64,000 nt of DNA from Isoetes taiwanensis (Eukaryota; Streptophyta; Lycopodiopsida; Isoetales; Isoetaceae). The stretch is taken from assembly GCA_021234155.1 (NCBI GenBank), contig JAJEKV010000005.1, positions 25,249,584 to 25,313,583 on the forward strand, read 5' to 3'. The notes below the pieces were generated by a model that was not told the DNA's origin, ran no database searches, and was given only the letters and a program-made list of their open reading frames with translations. A program made the translations under genes and the position numbers. The number at the start of each line of letters is the position of its first letter. Position 1 is the first letter of the stretch. Below, piece by piece: positions 25,820-35,456 of the stretch.

Positions 25820-26183
25820 TTGACGCATTCTCGATGATTTCTCCATGATAAACCGATGTTTTTCTCGACGCTTTTCCCCGATGATTTCTCCGATGCTTTT
25901 CCCGACGCTTTTCCCCGACACTCGCTCCGACGCTTTTCCCCGACGCTTTTTCCGACGCTTTTTCCGACAAACGATTCTTCCGACGCTTTTTCCGACGTAT
26001 ATTTTTCGATGATTTATGTGACGATAACCTCGACGATAATTTCTCGATTTAATAGTCCGACAAAAACCGACGAAGTTGTCAAAAAATCGCCGAAAAATTC
26101 GGAAAATCGACATTCAATGTGCAAAAATCTTTTAATCACCCTCACGATTTTTCTAACAAATAATAGGCATTCTCTTTGTAGTG
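25820..26183. repeat. Right subterminal repeat array of the CACTA-like element
   Basis: More than ten units of about 13-25 bp such as CGACGCTTTTCC, CGATGATTTCTCC and CGACGCTTTTTC lie next to the right terminus. They are tighter and more uniform than the left array. On the minus strand they read GGAAAAGCGTCG, distantly like the left AAATCGCCG words. The terminal repeat ends at 26183. Confidence 0.7.
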
Positions 26184-26341
26184 CTCTATAATGGCTTGTT
26201 CTATGCCAACCAATGCCATTATGCCACATAAGATTCGGTCCGGCCGATCTCTTGAGTTCCAGTCAGCCAATCCATCCCTCACCGACCGAGCTCTGGTAGA
26301 ACCCTCGGGTTTGGGTAAGCCTTAGGATTATTATTCTTTGC

Positions 26342-26655
26342 CTAGTACTTGATGGATGTGCCTCCTTCGTGGTGGTTATATAGATTTGGCGTTAGGTACA
26401 ACATGTATTCACGCCTCACACATAGGGAGCCTCCATTGGAGGCGTAATGACCCCCTCGTGGTCCTTCATTCGAAGTATTATCTTCCCATAGATGCCCCTC
26501 GAAGTTAGACCTGAGGGCTCCTCGCCGGTGAGTTGGTCGGAGGGGAAGTTCCTCAGAGTGTATACGGCCCCGAGCGCCAGATATTCGTGGAGCCACAAAG
26601 AAACAGCATAACCCCATAAAACTTTGCCGCATGATGCATAATCAACTAAGAGCAT
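26342..26655 (-). pseudogene. Copia-type integrase fragment
   Basis: Minus-strand frame reads GKVLWGYAVSLWLHEYLA, then AVYTLRNFPSDQLTGEEPSG. The words LWGYAV, Y..N..PS and a following P are like the C-terminal part of Ty1/copia integrase, which inserts the cDNA copy. Only about 80 residues are seen and no other pol domain is nearby. It may belong to the retroelement into which the CACTA-like element inserted. Confidence 0.45.
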
Positions 26656-27904
26656 CAGCCGCAGACTTTAGCACATCTCTATGAGAGTAAGAGAGCCACA
26701 GTAATGTTACATCAAATGCCTTATTGCTAATTTCAACATCATCTATTCACATCATTGTGATATACAAAATTTCTAAATACCACAAGCTTAAAAATTAGTG
26801 TCCTACTCAAGAAGGCTTGCAATTATTTGCCAATCAAGGTTCAAATTTCCACAAAAAATCTCCCATGCATCTCATATCCGTTTTTTGCTTGGTAAGTCTA
26901 TAAAGAGTACATTGTGGATGAACATCGAACATGGGAATGCAAGACATTCCAAATTTCCGAAAGAAATGTTGATTGAACAACCCATTTTTACCAATCCTCC
27001 CATCAATCATGAACAGCTTTATAGTCCCTTTCACTGAAAAACTATTTAATTTGATGCATCAACGACTAAGACATGTTTTAATCAGGCTATTCATCGCTAG
27101 CACCTCCACCATTGATCCGCTAGAGGAAGCCATGCTCTCAAATCAAACCAAACATTCTAACATTCAAATCAAACATAATAGCAAATCTTAGAACCCAAAG
27201 AATAGGATCTAGATCGATTTTACCCCTATCATCATCAGACAAGCCCGAAAGCATGGTTAGTGGCCAAAACAACAAAGAAAAGAATAGCAGCCGGAATAAG
27301 CGCTTCATATAAGTTTCCAAGCTGACCAAATTTTGGCTCACATGCACTTGAGATCAAATATTATGGTAACACTTACTTGAAAATCAAGTCGAAAAACTCA
27401 AAGGACCGAGGCAAGATTTTCATTGACGACTCAAGACAACGCTTCCATGGTAACGTGATTGGAAACCCGCGAAAACGGATAAGCAAAAAAGGTGTCCAAA
27501 TAAAAGGGTTCCCCGAGCTCTAGATATAAATATACCCTGTGTTGTAATTCCAAATGACAAATTTCAAACAATGGATTTAGGACTTAATCACCATTACAAA
27601 AACCTCAATTTTTGGGTCTTTGTCATGTAAGCAAAGCACAAGCCTCCGTGATCAAAACCATTTTCATTGAAAATAGGTGCTCCAAGCCTGGAAGTGGAGC
27701 AAGAAACAAAATCATGATGACAAGACTCACTATAAGACAAAAGCTATGGCGGAACGGGCATAAGACAAGAAGCTTCGCTTAAACAACAAACCCGTGACAT
27801 TTTAGTTTTAAATTTTTCGTGATGGGGGTTCTTATAAACCAATAAAAAAGAGAAATCATGCAAAAAAATAGACATGTGGCACAGAACGTTATGAATACAT
27901 CTCT
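26656..27904. other. Unassigned repeat-like sequence
   Basis: Between the copia fragment and LTR-W copy b. Short overlapping frames on both strands (26798-27347) show no domain. No termini were found. Confidence 0.35.
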
Positions 27905-28411
27905 AAAAGTTAGAATGTTATGATAAAGTCCTACTTGTATACAACCATGGCATTAGAATTACTATTCTATTGTCATGCCAATCATAGTTCACCATCAAAT
28001 ATAGAATTAGCTACTCTATTATTGGTTATTATGACGGAATAGATGATGCTAATCTTAGTCCGGTGTATTACATGACATGAGCCAATAACGGATGAGTGGA
28101 CATAGAATAGATCCTTTGGATTTTATAAGACATGTTGTGTGAACAATGATTATCATTGGTTGTCCTTATAAAGATTGGCTCTCGGGTGGAAGGATTGCAT
28201 CATAGTTCGTGGAGGAACTCAGCCAGAGTTCCTGGGAGGCTCCAGTTTCACGCTTCGCTTGTTTTAGAAGTGCTAGTTCCTGGCTCCGGGTGGTTGGACA
28301 CATTCAAACTCCTATTGTTGTTCCTGGGCCCTTATACCGAGAAAAGAATTTTTTACGCTTGTGTTTGTCAAATCTATTCTTCCTTTTAATTGCTTTTAGC
28401 CCTTATTCGTA
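27905..28411 (+). mobile_element. LTR-W copy b
   Basis: The unit starts AAAGTTAGAATGTTATGATA, contains AACCATGGCATTAGAATTA and AGAATTAGCTACTCTATTAT, and ends near GCCCTTATTCGT. Directly after it (28419-28444) lies a primer-binding-site-like sequence, which makes this the 5' LTR of an LTR element. Confidence 0.65.
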
Positions 28412-28418
28412 AAAAAAG

Positions 28419-28444
28419 TGATGAACCCAACGTGAATCGAACAC
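28419..28444 (+). promoter_or_regulatory. Primer binding site resembling the tRNA-Trp complement
   Basis: From 28422 the 23 bases TGAACCCAACG TGAATCGAACAC match the complement of the plant tRNA-Trp 3' end, as I remember that tRNA, with one mismatch (A at 28429). The three bases before it are TGA where TGG would pair with CCA. The site starts eight bases past the LTR end. Confidence 0.55.
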
Positions 28445-28833
28445 AAGAATTTTTCGAGTAGGAATACAAGGAACAACAGAGTTGAGAATGAGTCCAACCA
28501 CCACCACGAAACTAGCACTTCTAAAACAACGGCAACTTAGGGAGCCTCAAAGACTTCTAGTTCTTCCCATGAACTATGATGCAATCTCTCTTCACAGAGC
28601 CAATGATAATCATCTCCATACATGTTATAATATTCCAATACTGGTGATTTACGCCCACTCATTATTGGCTCGATCCAGACATTCAAATTAAGATTAGCAT
28701 CATCTATTTAATATAACCAATACAGAGTAGCTAATTCTATATTTTACGTGCACTAGGATTGCAAAGGAAAATACCCAATTCTAATGCCATGGTATATAAG
28801 TCCGGATTTTTATCATAACATTCTAAGTTTTAG
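28441..28833 (-). mobile_element. LTR-W copy c, inverted against copy b
   Basis: On the minus strand this unit repeats copy b: AGAATGTTATGATAAA, ACCATGGCATTAGAATTGGG, TAGAATTAGCTACTCT and GTTGTTCCTTGTATTCC. It abuts the primer-site sequence, so copies b and c form a near-palindrome of about 400-bp arms with a spacer of about 30 bp. Confidence 0.7.
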
Positions 28834-29045
28834 AATGTATAAAACAGCCCGCTAGTGCAAAGAATCAACCCGTCTGGGCTTGGCAAAAGTAGACAAATCT
28901 CCCCTAAAATAATATAGGTCCTGCTACATTCATTGTTGCATAGACTTCCGTAAGCTTCCAACAAAATGTAAGTAATGCCAAAATAATCCTTCGGATTTCC
29001 ATTATGCTTCGTATGTGGCACCTCTTTATACTTTACCAAATATCA
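28834..29045 (-). mobile_element. LTR-W internal segment, inverted
   Basis: Reverse complement of 30915-31105: shared words include GCGGGCTGTTT, TAAAGTATAAAGAGGTGCCA (and its GG variant) and GAAGCTTAC. It continues the minus-strand orientation of copy c. Confidence 0.65.
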
Positions 29046-29464
29046 AGGATTTGGTACCGTGGACCCGTGAGCGCCTCTAATCATCTCTGTGTTGATATTA
29101 ATCAGATTTCATCCACTCCACAGATTTATCACCTTTTATGTTATATGTGGATGCTTTCACTCCAAACCCAAGTATTGCGCGTATGTGATGGAGGCAAATC
29201 GAAGCTGCTAAAGATATGGATGCTGTTTTGAATCCACCAGAGCAACACCTATTGTTGCACACATGAAAGGCATGTACGCCGTCGAACAGAAACGCATAAC
29301 TTCTATATCGTGGATGATTGGTACCATTAGAATCATTAAGGAAAGGCGGTTCCTTCCAAATGGGTAAAGTAATAAGTTTCACTAGGTTTTATTTGACCTT
29401 TTAGGATCACCGAAAAGATAAATGATAATGTCTACGTGCCGTAGCAGCACTCATCGCTGCAATA
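29046..29464. other. Mixed sequence with a partial LTR-W internal repeat
   Basis: 29255-29430 is a partial copy of the internal repeat that follows: GTGGATGATTGG, ACCATTAGAATCATTAAG and AAAGATAAATGATAATGT are shared. The part before it is unassigned. Confidence 0.45.
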
Positions 29465-30042
29465 TGAAAGGTACACTCGCCAAGTGAAAGGAAATCTATA
29501 AGTTCTAAGTTCTATATCGTGGATGTGATTGGGCACCATTAGAATCATTAAGAAAAGATATGCTCCTTCCAAACAGAAAAGCACAAGCTTTCTTACTAGG
29601 TTTTACTGGACCTTTTAGGATCACAAAAGATAAATGATAATGTTTACAGGCTGGAATTGCCCATACTTGAAGATGCATAATTTTTAATGTGGAATATCTC
29701 GTGCCATTTAAAGGAGTTAACCTCCATAAATTAGTGTTGCAAGCAAACGTAACCAGTGTTAGTGGATGATAATACGTTGTATCAACTTGGAGTTGATTAT
29801 GAGGCATAAGGGTCGGATACTAACGCAAATATTTGATAAAGTATAAGGAGGTGCCATACCGGCTGCATCGGAAACGAGGATCATTTCGGCATTACTTACC
29901 TTTGTTGGAAGCTTACTGGGAAGTCTATCGCCAGCAAATGAATGTAAATGCACTCCATTATTGGGGGGGGGGCGCTTACATTTGCCAAATCGAGGACAGT
30001 TGATTCTTTACCCAGCCTAGCTACCGTTACTTAATAATATAT
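29465..30042 (+). repeat. LTR-W internal segment, unit 1
   Basis: This segment and 30545-31095 are direct repeats: both carry TAGGTTTTACTG, AAAGATAAATGATAATGTTT, GTGGAATATCTCGTGCCATT and TAAAGTATAAGGAGGTGCCA. LTR-W copy d lies between them. Sequence differences include many small indels. No open frame is kept. Confidence 0.8.
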
Positions 30043-30535
30043 TCTAAAAGTTAGAATGTTATGATAAAGTCCGTGATTTATATACAACCATGGCATTAGA
30101 ATTAGCTATTCTATTGTCATGCCAATCATAGTGCACCATCAAATATAGAATTAGCTACTCTATTATTGGTTATCTATGATTGGAGGAGATTAAGGAATAG
30201 ATGATGGTAATCTTAGTCCGGTATTACAGAGCTTGAGCCAATAATAGATGAGTGGACGCAGAATAGATCCTGGTGATTTATAAGGACATGTTGTGGGACA
30301 ATGATTATCATTGGTTGTCTCATAAAGATCGCTATGTGAAGGGATTGTATCATAGCCCGTGGGAGGAACTAGTATGAGTCTTGGAGGCTCATACGGATTA
30401 CTTCGCTGTTTTAGAAGCTTTAGTTCCGTGGGTCGGGTGGTTGGACCCATTCTCAACCTGTTGTTGCCTTGTATTCCTTATAATGAGTAAAGAATTCCTT
30501 TACGCTTGTGTATGCCAACGCTATCCCTTAATGCT
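30043..30535 (+). mobile_element. LTR-W copy d
   Basis: Same orientation as copy b, from AAAGTTAGAATGTTATGATA to the TTTACGCTTGTGTATGCC block. It could be the 3' partner of copy b, but no matching target duplication was found. Confidence 0.65.
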
Positions 30536-30544
30536 CAAAACGTG

Positions 30545-31095
30545 CACGTGAAAGAAGGTACACTCACAAGCAAATAGGAAACGCAGACAAGTTCTGTATA
30601 TTAGATGGATGATTGGGTACTCATTAGAATCATAGGAAAGAAGTGTCCTTTCCGAACAGAAAGCACAAGTTTCTCACTAGGTTTTACTGACCTTTAAGGA
30701 TCATTGAAAAGATAAATGATAATGTTTAAGGTGCTGGAATTGCCTATCACTTGAAGATGCATAATTCTTTTAATGTGGAATATCTCGTGCCATTTAAAGG
30801 AGTTAACCCACAATTAGTGCCGCAAATGTAACCAATCGCAGCAAGGGATGATAATACAAGATATAATCCTGAGATGATTATGAGGCATAAAGGTCGGTAC
30901 TAATCAGATATTTGGTAAAGTATAAGGAGGTGCCACATATCATGTAATGGAAATCAGAGGATTGTTTTGAGCATTACTTACCTTTTGTTGAAGCTTACAG
31001 AGAAGTCTATTTGCGCCGATGAATGTAACATGCCTATATTATCGGGGGCCGTCTACTTCGCCAACTGAGGATAGTTGATTCTTTACCCCCGGCGG
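30545..31095 (+). repeat. LTR-W internal segment, unit 2
   Basis: Second direct copy of 29465-30042. It ends with TTGATTCTTTACCCCC and GCGGGCTGTTTG, about 200 bases before the start codon of the Rossmann/CIA30 gene. Confidence 0.8.
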
Positions 31096-31291
31096 GCTGT
31101 TTGTATTCTAATTTGGAGATTATTTTATTAGGAAACACAATGCAAAATGGAAATAACCGAACACACGATTTATTTTGGCCTAGGCCCAAACGACACGTAG
31201 CAGGCGGCCAAAGTGATGAGAAGTCGATGGTTTTGAAATATGCCACGAGAAGGGGTTGTAGCCTGATGGCTTGGCTGCCTCCGTTGCGGCG

Positions 31292-34255
31292 ATGGCAGCG
31301 TCGTCTTCCTCATCCAGCTGCTGCTGCTGCTGCAATTTTCTAACAAATCACTCTTTCAACAACAGGAGACTCCAGCTTTGCATTCGCGCCTCTGCTTCCG
31401 ACGAGGGCAACGTATCTACACAAGACCAACTCCAGCAGCGATCGGAACAGCTCTGCCAAGTCCGCCGTGTCTTTGAGCTTGGAGAGACAGTCAACCCGTA
31501 TGGTCTTGGGAGAAAAATCCAGGCAGCTCTTTGATGATGTTTGGCGGAGGTTAAGAGACTCTAGGACAATTAACTAGCTCCACAGGATGAATTTGACAAT
31601 GTATTGATTGGTGGCCCCATGTGTGATTTTACAATCCCGGATGCCGAATTTGCAACAATTCTCGTAGCCGGAGCAACTAGCCGTGTCGGAAGAATTTTGA
31701 TTCGTAAACTCTTATTGCGTGGCTATAAAGTGAAGGTAATGAATATGAATTTCTGACAATGGGGGAATGTAGATTGATTGAATCAAAAGATCTTGGTGTC
31801 ATATACTGAATGATACTCTTTTGCGGGCCTAACAATTGCTATCACGCATATTTTCTAATGTTAGACATGCTTGCAATAATGTAATAGGCATTAGTACGAA
31901 AAGCTGATTCAGAAACACTTGAGATGCTTCCTCGTTCTGTTGAAGTCGTCGTGGGTGATCTAGGAGAATCGTAGACACCTTAAAAAGGTAGGGTGGAAGG
32001 CTGCAACAAGATAATTTGTTGCGCCATTACGGCAAGGTCATCCATAACAGGAGATCTATATAGGGTTGATCATCGGGGTGTGTACTACTCATCAAAGCCT
32101 TCCAGGTATGCTTTGTGTCTGTTATTTGTTGCGTATGGCCTTTGCTTGAGAGGGATAGAAGTGAACCATTGAATCCATTTATATGTGTATTTTGTTTTTT
32201 AGAAGCAGGAAACCCCTAATTCCTTCACTATCTAGCCAGTGGTAGCTATGCAATATCTAAAGCAATAATTTATCTCCCAGTTTTTACAGACTAAACCTTT
32301 GACAAAGAGCATGATAAAAGAAAATTTTTATAAATCAAAGGATAAATGTGATCAACATTAGTTTCCACATTAGTTTCAATCAAAGGATAAAATGTAATCC
32401 ACGTTCTTTGTCACCCTTGATCCATTTTCTAGTTCGAATGAATAGCTTTTGTCTTCTGATTGTAGATCAGGAACTACATTTGTGCCACAAACTTTCAAAC
32501 ATGACAGTGACCTTTGCAGGATTATAATCACAGACTTGCACAGATAATGCTCTGACATAGCAGTGTAAGTTACGGGCTTGCAAAATCTCAAGCAGCCCAG
32601 TGATTTGGAAAAAGTGGAATGCCGGGCAGAGCAACACATTTCCAAGGACAATTTTCGAACTATGATGATGAAATGAACGAGAATTTGTATTGATGAGAAT
32701 GGGCTGCTGTATTTTCAGGTGTACATTCCTGGACACCCATTTTAGATGAAAGTCAAGGATTCATCAGTGTTTTTTCAGGCTTTGTCTTTGTAAGGTGGCT
32801 ATGTCGAATTGTTTAGAAGGATCTCACTTCAGGTTTTACTCTTTGACAGGTATATTTACATAGTTTTACAGTGGTGTTTTGGATCGTGTACACAAGATGA
32901 TCTTATAGGTATGAAGGATTTTACTGTTCATTTGTGGAGATGGAAAAGCAATATGCACTATCTGTTAGAATGTGGTGGTGAAGAATTTAACTCTCCATCT
33001 TGCTTATACTTCTGCATCGCTCTTTAAACTCGCCCAGGATACAGCAGGGGTGTGGCTCTAAACTTTGTTACCTAAAATGTTGGGAGAGAACTTCTATGAC
33101 AACAGTTCTCTTTACAGGTGAGTAACTTTAATATGTCTAGACCTGTAAAAAGAAGATCCTCCACTTGATCCTTTCCTGGTTCACACAATAGCTATACGAT
33201 TTGATCCTCGGAGGCAGGTTATATATGTATAAATATTGGCTGCTTTATGCAAAAAAAAACTACACTTATGTAGGGAAAATGCAGAGAGCTTCAGTTCGGC
33301 TTCAGGAAGTGGAGAAAATGGAACAGGGAAACCATCTTTTGCAGGACAGTGGCTTTAAATTAGTATTGATTATATCAAAGTTCTGCCAGTATGTTTGTTC
33401 TCCCTCATTTATCATCAACTTGTGTATGCAACCTTTTTATCATCTGAAATTTTAAGCAATATGTAGAGTGGACAAGAAACCGACTTTATATTGGTTTCAT
33501 GTTCAGCATCTGGTATAGAGAGGCCGCAAAAAGAAAAAGGTGGTCAAGGCTAAACAGGTTTGCTTTTGTTGGCCATCTAACTTACTATCCAAGACATTAT
33601 CATTATGGTTTATTTGGCTTTGGTATTGTTATCAGGCTGGGGAGGCAGCTTTAAAAAACTCTGACTTGGGTACACAATCATCCGGCCCAGGCCCACATTG
33701 CAGGTAAGGTTATCTTGTTTGATTACTATTTTGCACTTGTGACAAAATTATTTTTCTTCTGCACCTTCAAACAGATGAACCAGAGGCCAATTCCGTTACT
33801 AGTGTTTGATCAGGGGAACAGGATCACACAGGTTTTGATAGTTCTTTCTAACCTCCCTGATGTTATGCATTGTTTTTTTATCCAATTTCTGGCACGCCTG
33901 AATTGAAAAATAGGCATTACAAAAGTGGATGTTGCAGATGTTTTTAAGGCTTTTACACAATCCTACTGCAAGAAATAAAAGCTTTGATGGGTAAAATGAT
34001 CTTGTCTTGTTTTTTCACTCTAAAAAATGTCAAAACCTATTTAACTCCATTGATCTTAGGTCTGTTATGAATACACTGTGGAAGAAGGGCAAGGTCTTAA
34101 GGAATTGGTGAGTAGTCATAAAATGGTCTTGTGTATTATGAAATTTAAAATGCATTTATGCAGTTCTTCTTACCTTATCACAGGTGGCACATCTTCCAGA
34201 TAAATCCAATAATTACCTGACCCCAGCACTTGCAGTTCTTGAGAAAAATAACTAA
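31292..34255 (+). CDS. NAD(P)-binding Rossmann-fold protein with CIA30 domain (At4g18810-like), plastid-type
   Basis: The chosen ATG (31292) opens a Ser/Cys-rich leader, then CIRASASDEG, consistent with a chloroplast transit peptide. Next come SRQLFDDVWRRLRDS, DEFDNVLIGGPMCDFTIPDA and TILVAGATSRVGRILIRKLL, the nucleotide-binding loop of an atypical short-chain dehydrogenase (exon to 31735). Exon 31888-32105 has ADSETLEMLPRSVEVVVGDL. The CIA30 part follows: DYNHRLAQ (32520), GRATHFQGQFSNYDDEMN, VELFRRISL (32779-32849), a block from 32909, DPPLDPFLVHTIAIRFDP (about 33140-33217), YIKVLP, ETDFILVSCSASGIE (33476), YTIIRP, RPIPLLVFDQGNRITQ (33775-33831), YEYTVEEGQG (34060-34108), and VAHLPDKSNNYLTPALAVLE to the stop (34253-34255). 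The family has about 600 residues; its reaction is not established. Introns are short with GT-AG borders. Several one-base shifts occur, many at CAG/CTG sites. An LTR-W segment ends about 200 bases upstream. Confidence 0.88.
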
Positions 34256-35456
34256 AAATTATCTACCTATATAGTCAATGCTAAAATGTTAATAGAACAA
34301 AGAACATTTAGCACTAAAAAAGATTTTGCATTTCCCAGACTGTTGTTAAAAATGAAACTGAAATTTTATTTACAAAACCATCATTCCTCCCTTGGAGAAG
34401 AACTAACTAATTAAAGGCCAGATTTGAATTATGTATTAAAATGACCAAATGCATATAAAACAATAATGATGGTCAAAGTAGTCTTAGAATAGTCTTCTAT
34501 TATGAAATTTCGATTGCATTAGGCAGTTCTTACTTATCACCAGTGGCACATCTCTTAGATAAATTCAATAATTACCTGCAGTTCTTGAGAGAAACACTTA
34601 AGAAAATCACCTAATGATGTAGCACTAAAAGATTTTATGTTTTCAAATTGTCTTTAGAAATAAATAAGGTGTAAAACAAAAGACATTAGCACTAAAAGAT
34701 TTTGCATTTCCAAAATTGTTGTTAGAAATAACAAGGTGGTATTTATGATGGGTCAGCCTCATTAATGGAGTTAAATCGTGATATATATGTATAATTTATA
34801 ATGCGTGGCACCTCATATTTTCAAGACAAATCGTACGAAGTAAACCTCAAAATGTCTATATCCTCATTGAAGGGTTAAGTTGTTTGGTCAAGTTGTTTAT
34901 GCTCATGTCTCTAAATCAATAATTTTTGCAACTAAACTTATTTAGAAGGCATTTTGGAGATCCTAAAATTCAAGTCAAAAAAAGATCAAGTTTCACTATA
35001 GGCCCAAAAAAATCTTGCAATAAGCTTACAAACTCTTTTTAGTTGCTAGTGTCTTACAAAATAGCTTGAAGGAGTGTTGTATATTTGACATTGATAAACC
35101 TAAAAACATGCAAACTCACAAATGCATCTCAACTTATGTCTTACCAAGTTGGGATGGTAAGGAGACTTATAGCATTTCTTTGACTCTTGGGCTGGTATAC
35201 ATTTTGATAATGCACTTCTAAATAAGTGCTTTGTCGTATTATTTCAAGCAAAACCCAACTTATTGATCGCAAAACCGAGATAATTCGGGGATGATTGAGA
35301 ACGTGGATCAAAATCTTCACAAACAAATGCGATCACAATATGAAAGTTTTATCTTACATGTACCGCTTTATAGCAAAAGAAGAAATTGTAAGAAGAAAAT
35401 GCCAAATTTATCCAATCGTAAGCATAAAATAGGTACAGAGCGGTAAATGGGTCGAA
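34256..35456. repeat. Downstream flank with a decayed copy of the last exon
   Basis: 34484-34610 repeats 34115-34260, including GTGGCACATCT, GATAAATTCAATAATTACCT and GCAGTTCTTGAG, with losses. A block containing AGCACTAAAAGATTTTGCAT occurs at about 34309, 34621 and 34688. The remainder to 35456 is AT-rich and unassigned. Confidence 0.7.

Larger units (their letters stand above)
17243..26183. mobile_element. CACTA-like DNA transposon (non-autonomous) interrupted by a LINE
   Basis: The left end reads CACTACAAGAGAATG. The right end, read on the minus strand, gives CACTACAAAGAGAATG, so the termini are inverted repeats that stay similar for about 38 bp (both reach an AAAAATCG word). Both ends carry dense subterminal repeats, a hallmark of CACTA elements. 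The flanking triplets are CCT (17240-17242) and CTC (26184-26186), which do not match as a clean 3-bp target duplication. No CACTA transposase domain was recognised. Without the LINE the element would be about 3.4 kb. Confidence 0.72.

Noticed and set aside
17240-26186. 3-bp target duplication for the CACTA-like element
   Set aside because: CCT and CTC do not match; I could not confirm the duplication, so only the terminal repeats are used.
25856-26191. 111-codon plus frame rich in Phe, Asp and Pro
   Set aside because: It is the translation of the subterminal repeat units of the CACTA-like element (CGACGCTTTTCC type), not a protein.
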